This document shows positions 54,107-62,377 of a DNA stretch of 64,000 bases, in pieces. The notes beneath the pieces are model-generated. The model was not told the origin of the DNA. It made no database searches and saw only the letters and a program-made list of their open reading frames with translations. The DNA is from Aquiflexum balticum DSM 16537 (GTDB lineage Bacteria > Bacteroidota > Bacteroidia > Cytophagales > Cyclobacteriaceae): the NCBI RefSeq assembly GCF_900176595.1, contig NZ_LT838813.1, forward strand, positions 4,668,001 to 4,732,000, given 5' to 3'. The position numbers were made by a program, and so were the translations under genes. Each line of letters begins with the position of its first letter. Position 1 is the first letter of the stretch.

Positions 54107-56104
54107 ATGAAAAACATAAACACCCTTACTTTATTTGGATTTTGGATAGTGATTCTATTCAGCATACCCGAAGTAGTTGCTCAGGAAAAACTCAAGTTGG
54201 AGCAATTTTATGATGTTATTAGTGTGGCAGACCCACAAATTTCTCCTGATGGTAAAGAAATCATATATACCAGAGGTTGGGTAGATAAAGTGAATGATAC
54301 TCGTAGGAATGAACTGTATATCATGGATGCTGATGGCAGTAAAAACCGATTTTTCAGCAAAGGCAGTTCTCCAAGCTGGTCACCTGATGGCACTCGAATT
54401 GCCTACATGGCTCAAGGTGAACCATCAGGCAATCAAATTTTTGTCAAGTACAAGAATATGGAGGGTGCTACGCAAGTGACAAGAACAGAAAAAACTCCCA
54501 CCAATATCAAATGGTCTCCGGATGGTAAATACATTGCTTTCAATCTGCTTGTTCCGTACAGTGAACCTTGGAACATAAAGATGCCTGACCGACCAAAAGG
54601 AGCTAAGTGGACCGAGGCCCCCAAAATCATCACTCAATTGAATTATAGGCGTGACCGGGTAGGCTATGTGGAAGAGGGCTTTAATCATATTTTTATCGTT
54701 TCGGCTGATGGTGGAACCCCTCGTCAACTGACGCAAGGGAATTGGAATCATAGTGGAGTAGAATGGACACCGGATGGCAAGGAAATTCTGTTTACTAGTC
54801 TTCGCGTAGAAGATGCAGAATATGAATACAGGCAATCTAATATTTATGCTGTCAACGTAGAGAATAAGGAAATTCGTCAATTAACCGAAAGGAATGGTAT
54901 TGATCGTTCACCGATAGTTTCTCCTGATGGTAAAAAAGTGGCCTATGTAGGTTATGACTGGACTGATGATACCTACATAGAAAATAAGCTTTACATCATG
55001 GATATTGATGGAAAAAACCCAAAGGAATTAGCTGTGGACTTTGACCGTTCACCTTCAAGTATGTTTTGGGCAAATGATAACTCAGGTGTTTATTTCAATG
55101 CGGACTATAACGGAACAAGAAACCTCTATTTTGCTCCCATTAGAGGAGGGCATAAGCAAGTGAGTCAAGGCAACCATCTGCTGACAGTTTCGGACATCAA
55201 TAAGAATGGTACAGCTGTGGGGATAATGACTGACTACCACACTCCAGCAGAAGTTATTGCATTCAATGTAACTAATCCCAGCATCAAAAAATTAACCAGC
55301 TTGAATGATAGCATGCTGAAAAATTTACACTTGGGAGAAGTTGAGGAAATATGGTATAAGTCTACTGATAATTTAGATGTTCATGGCTGGATTGTCCGAC
55401 CGCCTGACTTTGATGCTACCAAAAAATATCCCCTGATCCTAGTGATACATGGTGGACCACATGGAATGTACAACGTTGGCTTCAACTTCACTTGGCAACA
55501 TCACGCAGCTGAAGGCTATGTGGTACTTTATACCAATCCAAGAGGCTCATCGGGCTATGGATCAGCTTTTGGCAATGCTATTAAAAACGACTACCCCGGT
55601 AAGGATTATGATGATCTGATGAATGGCGTCGACGAGGTCATCAAAAAAGGCTATATCGATGAAAAAAATCTCTTCGTCTATGGCGGTAGTGGCGGAGGAG
55701 TTTTGACTTCTTGGATAGTTGGACATACAGACCGATTTGCTGCAGCTTCTGTCAACTTCCCAGTGATCAACTGGCTGTCTTTTGTAGGCAATACGGACGG
55801 GGTGAGTTGGTATAAAAACTTCAAAGAGTATCCATGGGATGATCCAAGCGAACACATTAGAAGATCGCCTTTAATGTATGTAGGAAACGTAAAAACACCC
55901 ACCATGCTGATGTGTGGTGAAGATGACTTGAGAACTCCCATTTCACAAACAGAAGAATTTTATCAAGCCTTGAAGGTGCTGAAAGTCCCTACCGCTATGA
56001 TCCGTTTCCAAAACGAATACCATGGTACAGGCACCAATCCATCCAACTATATGCGTACCCAGCTCTACCTCTATTCTTGGTTTGATAAGTACAAAAGGAA
56101 ATAA
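54107..56104 (+). CDS. S9 family prolyl-oligopeptidase-like peptidase, exported, 665 aa
   Basis: Signal peptide with cut near VVAQ/EKLK. N-terminal TolB/WD40-type propeller (SPDGKEIIYTRGW, WSPDGTRIAYMA and more, to about 400), then the alpha/beta hydrolase: ILVIHGGPHG oxyanion strand, GGSGGG with nucleophile S528, Asp in CGEDDLRTPI and His in YHGTGTNPSNY. This is the dipeptidyl/acylaminoacyl peptidase arrangement. It should act in the periplasm on proline-containing or blocked peptides. Single gene, followed by a terminator. Confidence 0.93.
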   Translation: MKNINTLTLFGFWIVILFSIPEVVAQEKLKLEQFYDVISVADPQISPDGKEIIYTRGWVDKVNDTRRNELYIMDADGSKNRFFSKGSSPSWSPDGTRIAYMAQGEPSGNQIFVKYKNMEGATQVTRTEKTPTNIKWSPDGKYIAFNLLVPYSEPWNIKMPDRPKGAKWTEAPKIITQLNYRRDRVGYVEEGFNHIFIVSADGGTPRQLTQGNWNHSGVEWTPDGKEILFTSLRVEDAEYEYRQSNIYAVNVENKEIRQLTERNGIDRSPIVSPDGKKVAYVGYDWTDDTYIENKLYIMDIDGKNPKELAVDFDRSPSSMFWANDNSGVYFNADYNGTRNLYFAPIRGGHKQVSQGNHLLTVSDINKNGTAVGIMTDYHTPAEVIAFNVTNPSIKKLTSLNDSMLKNLHLGEVEEIWYKSTDNLDVHGWIVRPPDFDATKKYPLILVIHGGPHGMYNVGFNFTWQHHAAEGYVVLYTNPRGSSGYGSAFGNAIKNDYPGKDYDDLMNGVDEVIKKGYIDEKNLFVYGGSGGGVLTSWIVGHTDRFAAASVNFPVINWLSFVGNTDGVSWYKNFKEYPWDDPSEHIRRSPLMYVGNVKTPTMLMCGEDDLRTPISQTEEFYQALKVLKVPTAMIRFQNEYHGTGTNPSNYMRTQLYLYSWFDKYKRK

Positions 56105-56584
56105 GACTTAAGACTGGTTTTCAATTGAATATTTGAAAACCTAATCCTTTCAGAATAATTTAAATATGGAGCAAGTCTGAGGACTTGACTCCATATTTTT
56201 TTAACTTTTCTAAAGTTCCAAAGTTTAAAAATCTACTTGATTCAATGGCTTTATAAGTATAGACAGTTGTTCAATCTCTTAGTCCATGCGAGAAGTATTT
56301 AATACTTGCTAAAGGAAAATATTAGACTTTAACCATATCTTGATTTTTGATTTCACGCATACCCTACCCCGAGGATTGGGAAGGCGCAAAGAGTGTCGCA
56401 GCCAGCTCCTCAAACTTTTCTTTGCGATCGTCGCGTTTTCTTCATTGCGACTTTGGCGAGAAACCATCCTAAAAAAATCAAAAATTCACATGAATCCATC
56501 ACACCAAAAATTTATCAGGTATTGAATATCTTACGATTTAAATAGATCTAAACATCCATTGGAAACTGATTCAAAACTTGTAAT
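56105..56584. other. Intergenic region with terminator and a G/C-rich repeat
   Basis: Contains the S9 gene terminator (56162-56200). It also contains a stretch at about 56390-56465 (GTCGCAGCCAGC, TTTGCGATCGTCGCG, CATTGCGACTTTGGCGAG) that resembles a dispersed intergenic repeat. No gene seen. Confidence 0.5.
56162..56200 (+). terminator. Rho-independent terminator of the S9 peptidase gene
   Basis: ATATGGA...CAAGTC (56164-56177) pairs with GACTTG...TCCATAT (56182-56196), with a small internal bulge and a TGAG loop, followed by a T-run (TTTTTTT). It lies about 60 bases after the stop codon. Confidence 0.85.
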
Positions 56585-57019
56585 TTACTTCAATATCATA
56601 TTTTTCAATGTGACAATCAGTTCTAACCTATTATGGGCCCCTATTTTTTCATAAAGGTTTTTCAGATGAAACTTCACCGTGTTTGTGCTAATAAAAAGTG
56701 TCTCAGAAGTTGCTTTGGTGTTCATACTTTTAAAAATACAGGCCAAAACCTCTTTTTCTCTAGAACTTAATGGTTCAGGCATTTTCTTGTCGATCAGTTC
56801 AAAATCCAATTCCTGGTTCCTTCCACTTTCCATTTGAGCCAAAGCCAGCTCAATAGTTGAAAATAACTGCTCATTATTGAAGGGCTTCACAATATATCCT
56901 AGCGGAGCGTAATTTTCACGGATATGTACATTTTGGTTTAAAAGTAATGAAATTTCTAATCCAGTCGAAGCTAAAAAAATAATTGCAAATTGTGTCCATT
57001 TAGGCTTAATTATAAATAA
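56585..57019 (-). pseudogene. Truncated LuxR-type response regulator
   Basis: The C-terminal helix-turn-helix is intact (EPLSSREKEVLACIFKSMNTKATSETLFISTNTVKFHLKNLYEKIG). Upstream the frame continues to 57019 as IIFLASTGLEISLLLNQNVHI, then RENYAPLGYIVKPFNNEQL, which is the last third of a receiver domain (strand, the K-P-F switch region). A TGA at 57020-57022 ends it, and the phospho-acceptor Asp part is missing. A GTG inside could start a 101-residue DNA-binding protein, so some function may remain. It is more likely a decayed regulator. Confidence 0.7.
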
Positions 57020-57052
57020 TCATTTATTCAAAAAGGTAAAATGATTAAGAAT

Positions 57053-57088
57053 CGAAAAAGCCCGGAATTATTAAATCCCAGGCTTCTT
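57053..57088 (-). terminator. Probable terminator of the lmo0937-like gene
   Basis: Read on the minus strand, AAGCCTGGG pairs with CCGGGCTT, with a TTTAATAATT loop, and GGGCTTTTTC gives the T-run. The stem has one mismatch. It lies about 85 bases after the stop of the gene at 57172-57327. Confidence 0.55.
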
Positions 57089-57171
57089 CTTTGGAGAAAA
57101 TACAATTTCAATATTGTATTATTAATTGTTAAAATTTCATGAACTACCAATAGGTTGATACTATTTTCTTA

Positions 57172-57327
57172 TTAACCAATTCTTCCTCCCCTGATTACCC
57201 TAAGGATTATTGCGATTATGGCAATGACCAACAAGATATGAATAATTCCCCCACTGTTGTAGCCTAAAAAGCCTACAGCCCAAATGATGATTAATATGAC
57301 CGCAATAATATAAAGTAGATTTCCCAT
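57172..57327 (-). CDS. lmo0937-family small membrane protein, 51 aa
   Basis: Too short for usual ORF cut-offs. The start is ATG at 57325-57327 and the stop TAA at 57172-57174. Sequence pattern MGNLLYIIAVILIIIWAVGF, a GYNSGG turn, then a second helix and a basic end RVIRGGRIG. This is the two-helix hydrophobic small protein known as the lmo0937 family and common in Bacteroidota. The function is unknown; relatives are often near stress genes, as here (CsbD-like protein at 58844). Confidence 0.85.
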   Translation of the reverse strand: MGNLLYIIAVILIIIWAVGFLGYNSGGIIHILLVIAIIAIILRVIRGGRIG

Positions 57328-57444
57328 AATGTTGGATTTTTGGATTGTATAAAATTTATTAGTGATTAATTCCTATTTGGATACGTTTTTTAATACAGAG
57401 TTTTGTTTAAGGATCTTACATGTAAGTGTTTGGTATTTAAACAA

Positions 57445-57756
57445 TCAAAGTAATAAAATCAACAAGATGATAACCAAAAGAAGCGCCCCTATTGAAAGGT
57501 AGACACCTCCGGAATTTCTTTTGATTTCTTCTTTGATTTCCCGGACTTCAGATCTTAATTCTTTCTTTTCGCTTCTTTCCAAATTAGACTTATCCATAGT
57601 TTTGATTTCTTCTAATCTATCTACCAATACCTGGATTTCTGCTTCGGTCATTGTAGGTTTTTTTTCTGATTTCTCATCCACTTTGGCTTGAATTGAAGCA
57701 ATTGAAAAAAAAGAAAATGTTAAAACCGACAAAATAAACAACTTGATTTTTCTCAT
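57445..57756 (-). CDS. Small exported/membrane protein, 103 aa, unknown
   Basis: N-terminal signal peptide (LFILSVLTFSFFSIASIQA), a charged helical middle (MTEAEIQVLVDRLEEIKTMDKSNLERSEKKELRSEVREIKEEIKRN) and a C-terminal membrane helix (VYLSIGALLLVIILLILLL). This bipartite layout recurs in Bacteroidota stress clusters, but no function is known. It is probably anchored by its C-terminal helix. Confidence 0.8.
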   Translation of the reverse strand: MRKIKLFILSVLTFSFFSIASIQAKVDEKSEKKPTMTEAEIQVLVDRLEEIKTMDKSNLERSEKKELRSEVREIKEEIKRNSGGVYLSIGALLLVIILLILLL

Positions 57757-57903
57757 TTATATAATAATTTAGTACTGTAAGATGATGGTATTCAATCAAA
57801 AAAGCATTACAGTAAAATTTCAAAAAGTTTCATGTTTTACAGATTGATTAGAAATTGTGCAATTTTTTATAGAGATTGATCTTTTTAAAAATGACCAAAA
57901 TGG

Positions 57904-57940
57904 TAAAAAAAAGAAATGACAGGTTAAACCTGCCTTTCTT
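57904..57940 (-). terminator. Rho-independent terminator of the lipoprotein gene
   Basis: Minus-strand reading gives AAGAAAGGCAGGTTTAACCTGTC and then ATTTCTTTTTTTTACC: a 7-bp GC-containing stem with a one-base loop region and a long T-run, 44 bases after the stop of the gene at 57984-58430. Confidence 0.8.
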
Positions 57941-57983
57941 ACCGTTTATAAGCCCTAATAATTATCCTCTAACATTCCTGATT

Positions 57984-58430
57984 TTACTCACTTCGTTTTC
58001 TAAGGTCAGTGATGGATGATTCCAGGATGCCAATCTCTTTGTCAAGTTCAGTGAAATATGGATCCTCTAAGCCATTTTGGTATTTTAAAGAATCATTTAC
58101 TCTTGATTTCAATTCCAAATTCTTTTTGTTCAATTTGAACACCTCTCCTTCAAAGGCCAGCATGATTTTGCTTTTGTCTGATTTGAATTCACTCTTGATA
58201 TCATCAAGATTTTTAGTGTTTTCACTTAGCCGAAATTTAGTAGCGTTGATATATTCCTGAAATTCAAAAACTGAATCAATCACAGCCAAACTGAATTCTT
58301 CATTTACTTTTAAAGCCTCTATTTGATTATCCTGAATTTCCAATGCTGCTTTTTCATTTTTTTCTTTTGCTGGTTCAGTACAATAACTGAACCCTGATAT
58401 TAAAGCTAGACTTAAAAGACCTTTCCTCAT
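57984..58430 (-). CDS. Helical lipoprotein, 148 aa, unknown
   Basis: MRKGLLSLALISGFSYC gives a lipobox (Cys17); six upstream codons (from 58448) were trimmed for this reason. The rest is strongly charged and helical with coiled-coil character (KFRLSENTKNLDDIKSEF, KLNKKNLELKSRVNDSL, LDKEIGILESSITDLRKRSE). No domain recognised. Likely anchored to a membrane and exposed to the periplasm. Confidence 0.72.
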   Translation of the reverse strand: MRKGLLSLALISGFSYCTEPAKEKNEKAALEIQDNQIEALKVNEEFSLAVIDSVFEFQEYINATKFRLSENTKNLDDIKSEFKSDKSKIMLAFEGEVFKLNKKNLELKSRVNDSLKYQNGLEDPYFTELDKEIGILESSITDLRKRSE

Positions 58431-58843
58431 TATTGATAAAACATTCATTTAAGCCTGTATAAAATTGTTTACTTTGATCGAAACAAAAGTATACCCATTA
58501 ATTTAATTTTTGATTGTATTATTATTTATATAGGTTATATATTTTACTTATCTTCATCCTTTGACTTCATTGGCATATTTTGAGATTTATTTTTTCCCTT
58601 CTTTTTTTAAAAAAAGTTGGATTATCCACTTTCAGTTGGCGCCGGTATCATTAATTCACCCAAACAAATTCAACCGTTAAAAATAACTGACAGACCTAGT
58701 TCATCCTTTTAGGATTATTTTTGGCCAAATCTTATCACCTAACCTACTCATGGATAATCAAAAAACTTAATTTTATTAGTTAAAAAAATTATGCTTTTGA
58801 TGTTTTTCTTAAAATCCCAACATTTCTTTATGGAATCAAATTA
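58431..58843. other. AT-rich spacer, nothing recognised
   Basis: About 410 bases. Very AT-rich with poly-T and poly-A runs around 58590-58615. I see no gene, repeat or clear promoter. Confidence 0.4.
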
Positions 58844-59068
58844 TCAAATAGTTTCCAATTGACTTTTTCTGATAATATTGACTACCTCATCATGCTTTTT
58901 ATTCAGTCTGACTTCCAACCTTCTGATCAGTTCATCTTCCTTGCCTTCCTCAAATTCAAGATCATCATCAGTGAGTTCCGGAAATTTTTCCTGCAAAAGA
59001 GAAGATTGCCTTCCCCAATCACCTGTAACTTGATAATTTTCAATTTTAATGGTCTTTTTATTCTGCAT
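58844..59068 (-). CDS. CsbD-like general stress protein, 74 aa
   Basis: The pattern QVTGDWGRQSSLLQEKFPEL then TDDDLEFEEGKEDELIRRLE is the CsbD motif (GDW, then L-x-E/K-K-F-x-x-L-T-D-D-D-L, E-G-K-E-E-E-L). Such proteins are induced by stress in many bacteria; the molecular role is unclear. Cytosolic, small, no partner gene adjacent. A helpful marker that this stretch holds stress-response genes. Confidence 0.85.
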   Translation of the reverse strand: MQNKKTIKIENYQVTGDWGRQSSLLQEKFPELTDDDLEFEEGKEDELIRRLEVRLNKKHDEVVNIIRKSQLETI

Positions 59069-59336
59069 GAAATAATTGTCTTTAATTATTCATCAAAGGT
59101 CATGGAAAAAATCTTAAGTGAATTATATTCTTACCTTTTTAGGTTACAGTTTTTACAGATTCCCAACAAATTCACCTAAAGAAATATTTGAAAAATCAAC
59201 ACCTAAAGGGGTTTATCAATATATATGCAGGAATTTCATTACTATTTCTGCCTAAATAATTGCTTATATCCAAAAAGCCAAATTTTAAGGTAATGAATAG
59301 GGAATTAGAAAAGTGTCAATGGTTTTCAAAATAAAT

Positions 59337-60245
59337 TTACTTATAGCCCTTCTTCATTTCTTCTCTAATTTCCAATGCCTTTTTTAAATCTGAAAAAAAC
59401 CATTTGCGCATTTCCAAAAACTGTTTTTTGTGTTTGTTTCCACTTGCTTTATGGAGCTTTTTCCAAGTTCGCATCATTTGGTAATATGCCACCACCCAGG
59501 CAAGCACAAAAGGTTTTCTGATATCAAGCAATTGATGCAGCGGAAAAGATCTAAGCTTTATGGGTAAAAATTTGGATTTTTTCCGAGGTTTCCTATCGTG
59601 AATCATGGCTGTAGTTACCTGAATACCAATCTTAAAGCCAAAATACTGGGCCCGGGCCGCAAAGTTGTTATCTTCCCCATAGTGAAAAAACACAGGATGA
59701 AACAAACCGACTTTTTTGATCAGTTCGGAAGTAAGAAACCAAGCGGCAGCACCCACAAACCTTACCTCTATTGGGTCTGAGGGCTTTTCCTTTACAAGTT
59801 CCTTATTCAGTCTGCCTGTATCCGGAGCATAATACTTGGCCACCTGACTCTGAAAAACCGGGTCCATTGCATGTCCTGTGGCATCCAATTGTATCGGACT
59901 TATAATGCCAAATTGAGGACTGAGTAAGCTTGTGGAAAGTAACTTTGAAATACAATCCTTTTGAACATATCCATCTTGATTTAATAGAAAAATATGGGAA
60001 TAACCTAGTTCTAAAGCCCTTTGAATGCCTATGTTGTTTGCACCTCCAAAACCCAGGTTTGAGGGTAATTGGATCAATTCAATCTTTTCAAGAAAAGGTT
60101 TGATGATTTCAATGGTATCGTCAGTGGAGTTGTTGTCCACGATGATGAGGTAAGAAGTTACCGAACTTTGGAATAAATGCTCCAGGGATCTTTTTATCCA
60201 ATAAGATCCATTATATGTTATGATAATAGTCGCAACCTTAGCCAT
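59337..60245 (-). CDS. Family 2 glycosyltransferase, 302 aa
   Basis: GT-A fold. The start used is ATG at 60243-60245 (MAKVATIIITYNG, the standard GT2 beginning); an in-frame GTG at 60284 overlaps the egtD stop by four bases (GTGA) and could be the coupled start. Motifs: IIVDNNSTDDTIEII, LGFGGANNIGI, LLNQDGYVQKDC (metal site) and FFHYGEDNNFAARAQYFG (acceptor-side E-D). Rhamnosyltransferase-like members attach sugars to cell-surface glycans. Last gene of the ergothioneine-type operon; whether it shares that function is open. Confidence 0.87.
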   Translation of the reverse strand: MAKVATIIITYNGSYWIKRSLEHLFQSSVTSYLIIVDNNSTDDTIEIIKPFLEKIELIQLPSNLGFGGANNIGIQRALELGYSHIFLLNQDGYVQKDCISKLLSTSLLSPQFGIISPIQLDATGHAMDPVFQSQVAKYYAPDTGRLNKELVKEKPSDPIEVRFVGAAAWFLTSELIKKVGLFHPVFFHYGEDNNFAARAQYFGFKIGIQVTTAMIHDRKPRKKSKFLPIKLRSFPLHQLLDIRKPFVLAWVVAYYQMMRTWKKLHKASGNKHKKQFLEMRKWFFSDLKKALEIREEMKKGYK

Positions 60246-60280
60246 TTTACTACAAAATATCCTTAAATCTACCTTTTTTT

Positions 60281-61213
60281 TCACTTTTTAAATAAACTCA
60301 AGGAATAATATCCTCTGCTATCCGTAAAATGTCTGTCCCAGGAAAATCCGGTCTTGATTGCCAATTGATCCAATTCCTTTAAGCTGTATTTCTGAGAAAC
60401 TTCCGTATGGATGGTTTCATATTGGTCAAAATGAAAAGTATGGTCTGCAATATGGATATCCTGTTCTTGCATACTGACCAAAAAACTAAGCGCTGCCCCA
60501 CTCAATGGATTGTATACCCCATAATGCTCAAATGCTTTGAGGTTAAAATCACCTTTCAATTCCCGATTGATCCTTTCCAATAGGTTTAAATTGAAGCGCT
60601 TTGTAATTCCTTTTTTGTCATTATAAGCAGCCCTGATGACATGGGGATTTTTCTTCAGATCGACGCCCATCAGAAAATAATCTCCAGGATTCAAATAGTC
60701 ATTGACAAAACGGATAAATTCAATTGCTTTCTCACCTGGAAAATTCCCAATATTGCTGCCCATAAACATGACCAATCGAGGTTTTGGTCTGGACTCAATT
60801 GCTCTGATAGTGCTGAAATAATCTCCTGGTAATACCTCAACAGACAAGTCTGGAAGTCTTTCCAAAATATGCTGTCTGTTGACCTTCAAAATTTCTTCGG
60901 AAATGTCCATGGGAATATAAGTGATCTTTTTTCCAATATTCACCACAGCTTCTAAGAATATCAAAGTCTTGGACCCATCTCCGGCCCCCAATTCAATGAT
61001 ATCAAATTCCTCATGGTTGATTTCATTGGCGATCTGTTGGGATTGCTTGTAAAGGATTTCCCTTTCACAGCCCGGAAGATAATATTCATCCATCTGCATG
61101 ATTTCCTGGAAAATCCTTGATCCTTTTTCGTCATAGAAATATTTGGACGGTAGATGTTTCTGGGGATCACTCAATCCCCAAATTACGTCATTGATAAAGC
61201 TGTCACTTCCCAT
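60281..61213 (-). CDS. egtD: L-histidine N-alpha-methyltransferase EgtD, 310 aa
   Basis: Trimethylates histidine with SAM to give hercynine, the first step of ergothioneine synthesis. Signature: KYFYDEKGSRIFQEIMQMDEYYLPGCERE, then IELGAGDGSKTLIFLEAV (SAM motif I), YIPMDISEEIL, MFMGSNIGNFPGEKA and DYFLMGVDLKKN. Length is typical of EgtD. The gene begins 6 bases after the stop of egtB on the same strand, which fixes the pathway. Confidence 0.95.
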   Translation of the reverse strand: MGSDSFINDVIWGLSDPQKHLPSKYFYDEKGSRIFQEIMQMDEYYLPGCEREILYKQSQQIANEINHEEFDIIELGAGDGSKTLIFLEAVVNIGKKITYIPMDISEEILKVNRQHILERLPDLSVEVLPGDYFSTIRAIESRPKPRLVMFMGSNIGNFPGEKAIEFIRFVNDYLNPGDYFLMGVDLKKNPHVIRAAYNDKKGITKRFNLNLLERINRELKGDFNLKAFEHYGVYNPLSGAALSFLVSMQEQDIHIADHTFHFDQYETIHTEVSQKYSLKELDQLAIKTGFSWDRHFTDSRGYYSLSLFKK

Positions 61214-61219
61214 AGTTTT

Positions 61220-62377
61220 TTATTTTGCCAGCCTTATTCCTGAAAAAAGCCATCTGGAGGCGGCGTGGAAGAAATTCCTGTAAGTAATTCTACTGTGGTC
61301 CTGAGGAGTAGCCACAGAGGCTCCGCGAAGGACATTTTGATTGATCATAAATTTTCCGTTGTATTCACCCAATGCCCCGGGTGCTTTTGCAAATCCCGGA
61401 TATGGCTGATAGGCGCTGTAGGTCCATTCCCATAATTGTCCCCATTGTAAATCTTCCGCAGCTGCCTCCCATTCAAATTCCGTCGGCAGTCGCATACCCT
61501 TCCACTCTGCAAATGCCAAAGCTTCATAAAAACTTACATGCTGAACAGGTACATTCACATCCACTTTTTGAAGCCCTTTGAAGGTATAGTTCCACCATTC
61601 CCCATTGATTTTGTGCCAATAAAGTGGCGCCTGAATTCCTTCCCGATTGATGAAATCCCAACCTTCGGCAAGCCATAAATTAAAATCAGTGTAAGCCCCT
61701 GACTGGATAAATTCCAGGTATTCCCCATTGGTAACCAGGGATTTGGAAATCTGATATTCTCTCAAATAGACCTGATGCTGCGCAAGTTCGTTGTCATAAC
61801 AAAAACTTTTTCCATCTGCTCCAATGCTGTACAAACCCGCAGCTCTTTTCACGAATCCATTTTCTGTAGCCCCTTTTTTACATTCAAATCCTTCACCATA
61901 CACCGGAAAAGTAGGTTGATTGCCCAAAATGTATTTGATATCATAGACTAACAATTCCTGATGCTGCTGCTCATGGTTGATGCCGAGTTCGATGATATCC
62001 AATATTTTATCCTCCTGGTTCAGGGATAAAAATTTCACCATGGAATCCGTTACGTATTTTCTATAATCCATCACCTCTCTGACAGGTGGGCGGCTCATCA
62101 ATCCACGGTTAGGCCGAAGCACCCTCTCTCCTGCGTTGTTGTAATAACTATTGAACAAATAAGCAAAATCCTCATGAAAGATTTTATACCCTTTAGCAAA
62201 CTGCTGTAATACAAAGGCTTCAAAAAACCAGGTAGTATGGCCCAAATGCCATTTGGGGGGAGAAACATCCACGATGGGTTGGGGCACATAATCCTCCACT
62301 TCCAGAGGTCCACAGATAGACTCTGTGAGATTTCTACATTTTAAGAAAAGTGCGGTGAGCTTATGATTTCTGTTCAT
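61220..62377 (-). CDS. egtB: Ergothioneine biosynthesis sulfoxide synthase EgtB, 385 aa
   Basis: Iron enzyme that attaches a sulfur donor (cysteine or gamma-glutamylcysteine) to hercynine with oxygen. The N-terminal DinB-like domain holds the candidate iron ligands H47 (WHLGHTTWFFEAF), H135 and H139 (INHEQQHQE). The C-terminal formylglycine-generating-enzyme-like domain has VQHVSFYEALAFAEWKGMRLPTEFEWEAA and ends in HAASRWLFSGIRLAK. Size is that of a stand-alone EgtB. It overlaps the upstream transporter gene by 17 bases. No separate EgtA, EgtC or EgtE is seen in the window. Confidence 0.94.
   Translation of the reverse strand: MNRNHKLTALFLKCRNLTESICGPLEVEDYVPQPIVDVSPPKWHLGHTTWFFEAFVLQQFAKGYKIFHEDFAYLFNSYYNNAGERVLRPNRGLMSRPPVREVMDYRKYVTDSMVKFLSLNQEDKILDIIELGINHEQQHQELLVYDIKYILGNQPTFPVYGEGFECKKGATENGFVKRAAGLYSIGADGKSFCYDNELAQHQVYLREYQISKSLVTNGEYLEFIQSGAYTDFNLWLAEGWDFINREGIQAPLYWHKINGEWWNYTFKGLQKVDVNVPVQHVSFYEALAFAEWKGMRLPTEFEWEAAAEDLQWGQLWEWTYSAYQPYPGFAKAPGALGEYNGKFMINQNVLRGASVATPQDHSRITYRNFFHAASRWLFSGIRLAK

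Noticed and set aside
59337-60245. Glycosyltransferase as SenB (selenosugar synthase of selenoneine synthesis)
   Set aside because: SenB has a different (GT-B) fold, no SelD-like gene is present, and the sequence here is a GT-A family 2 enzyme.
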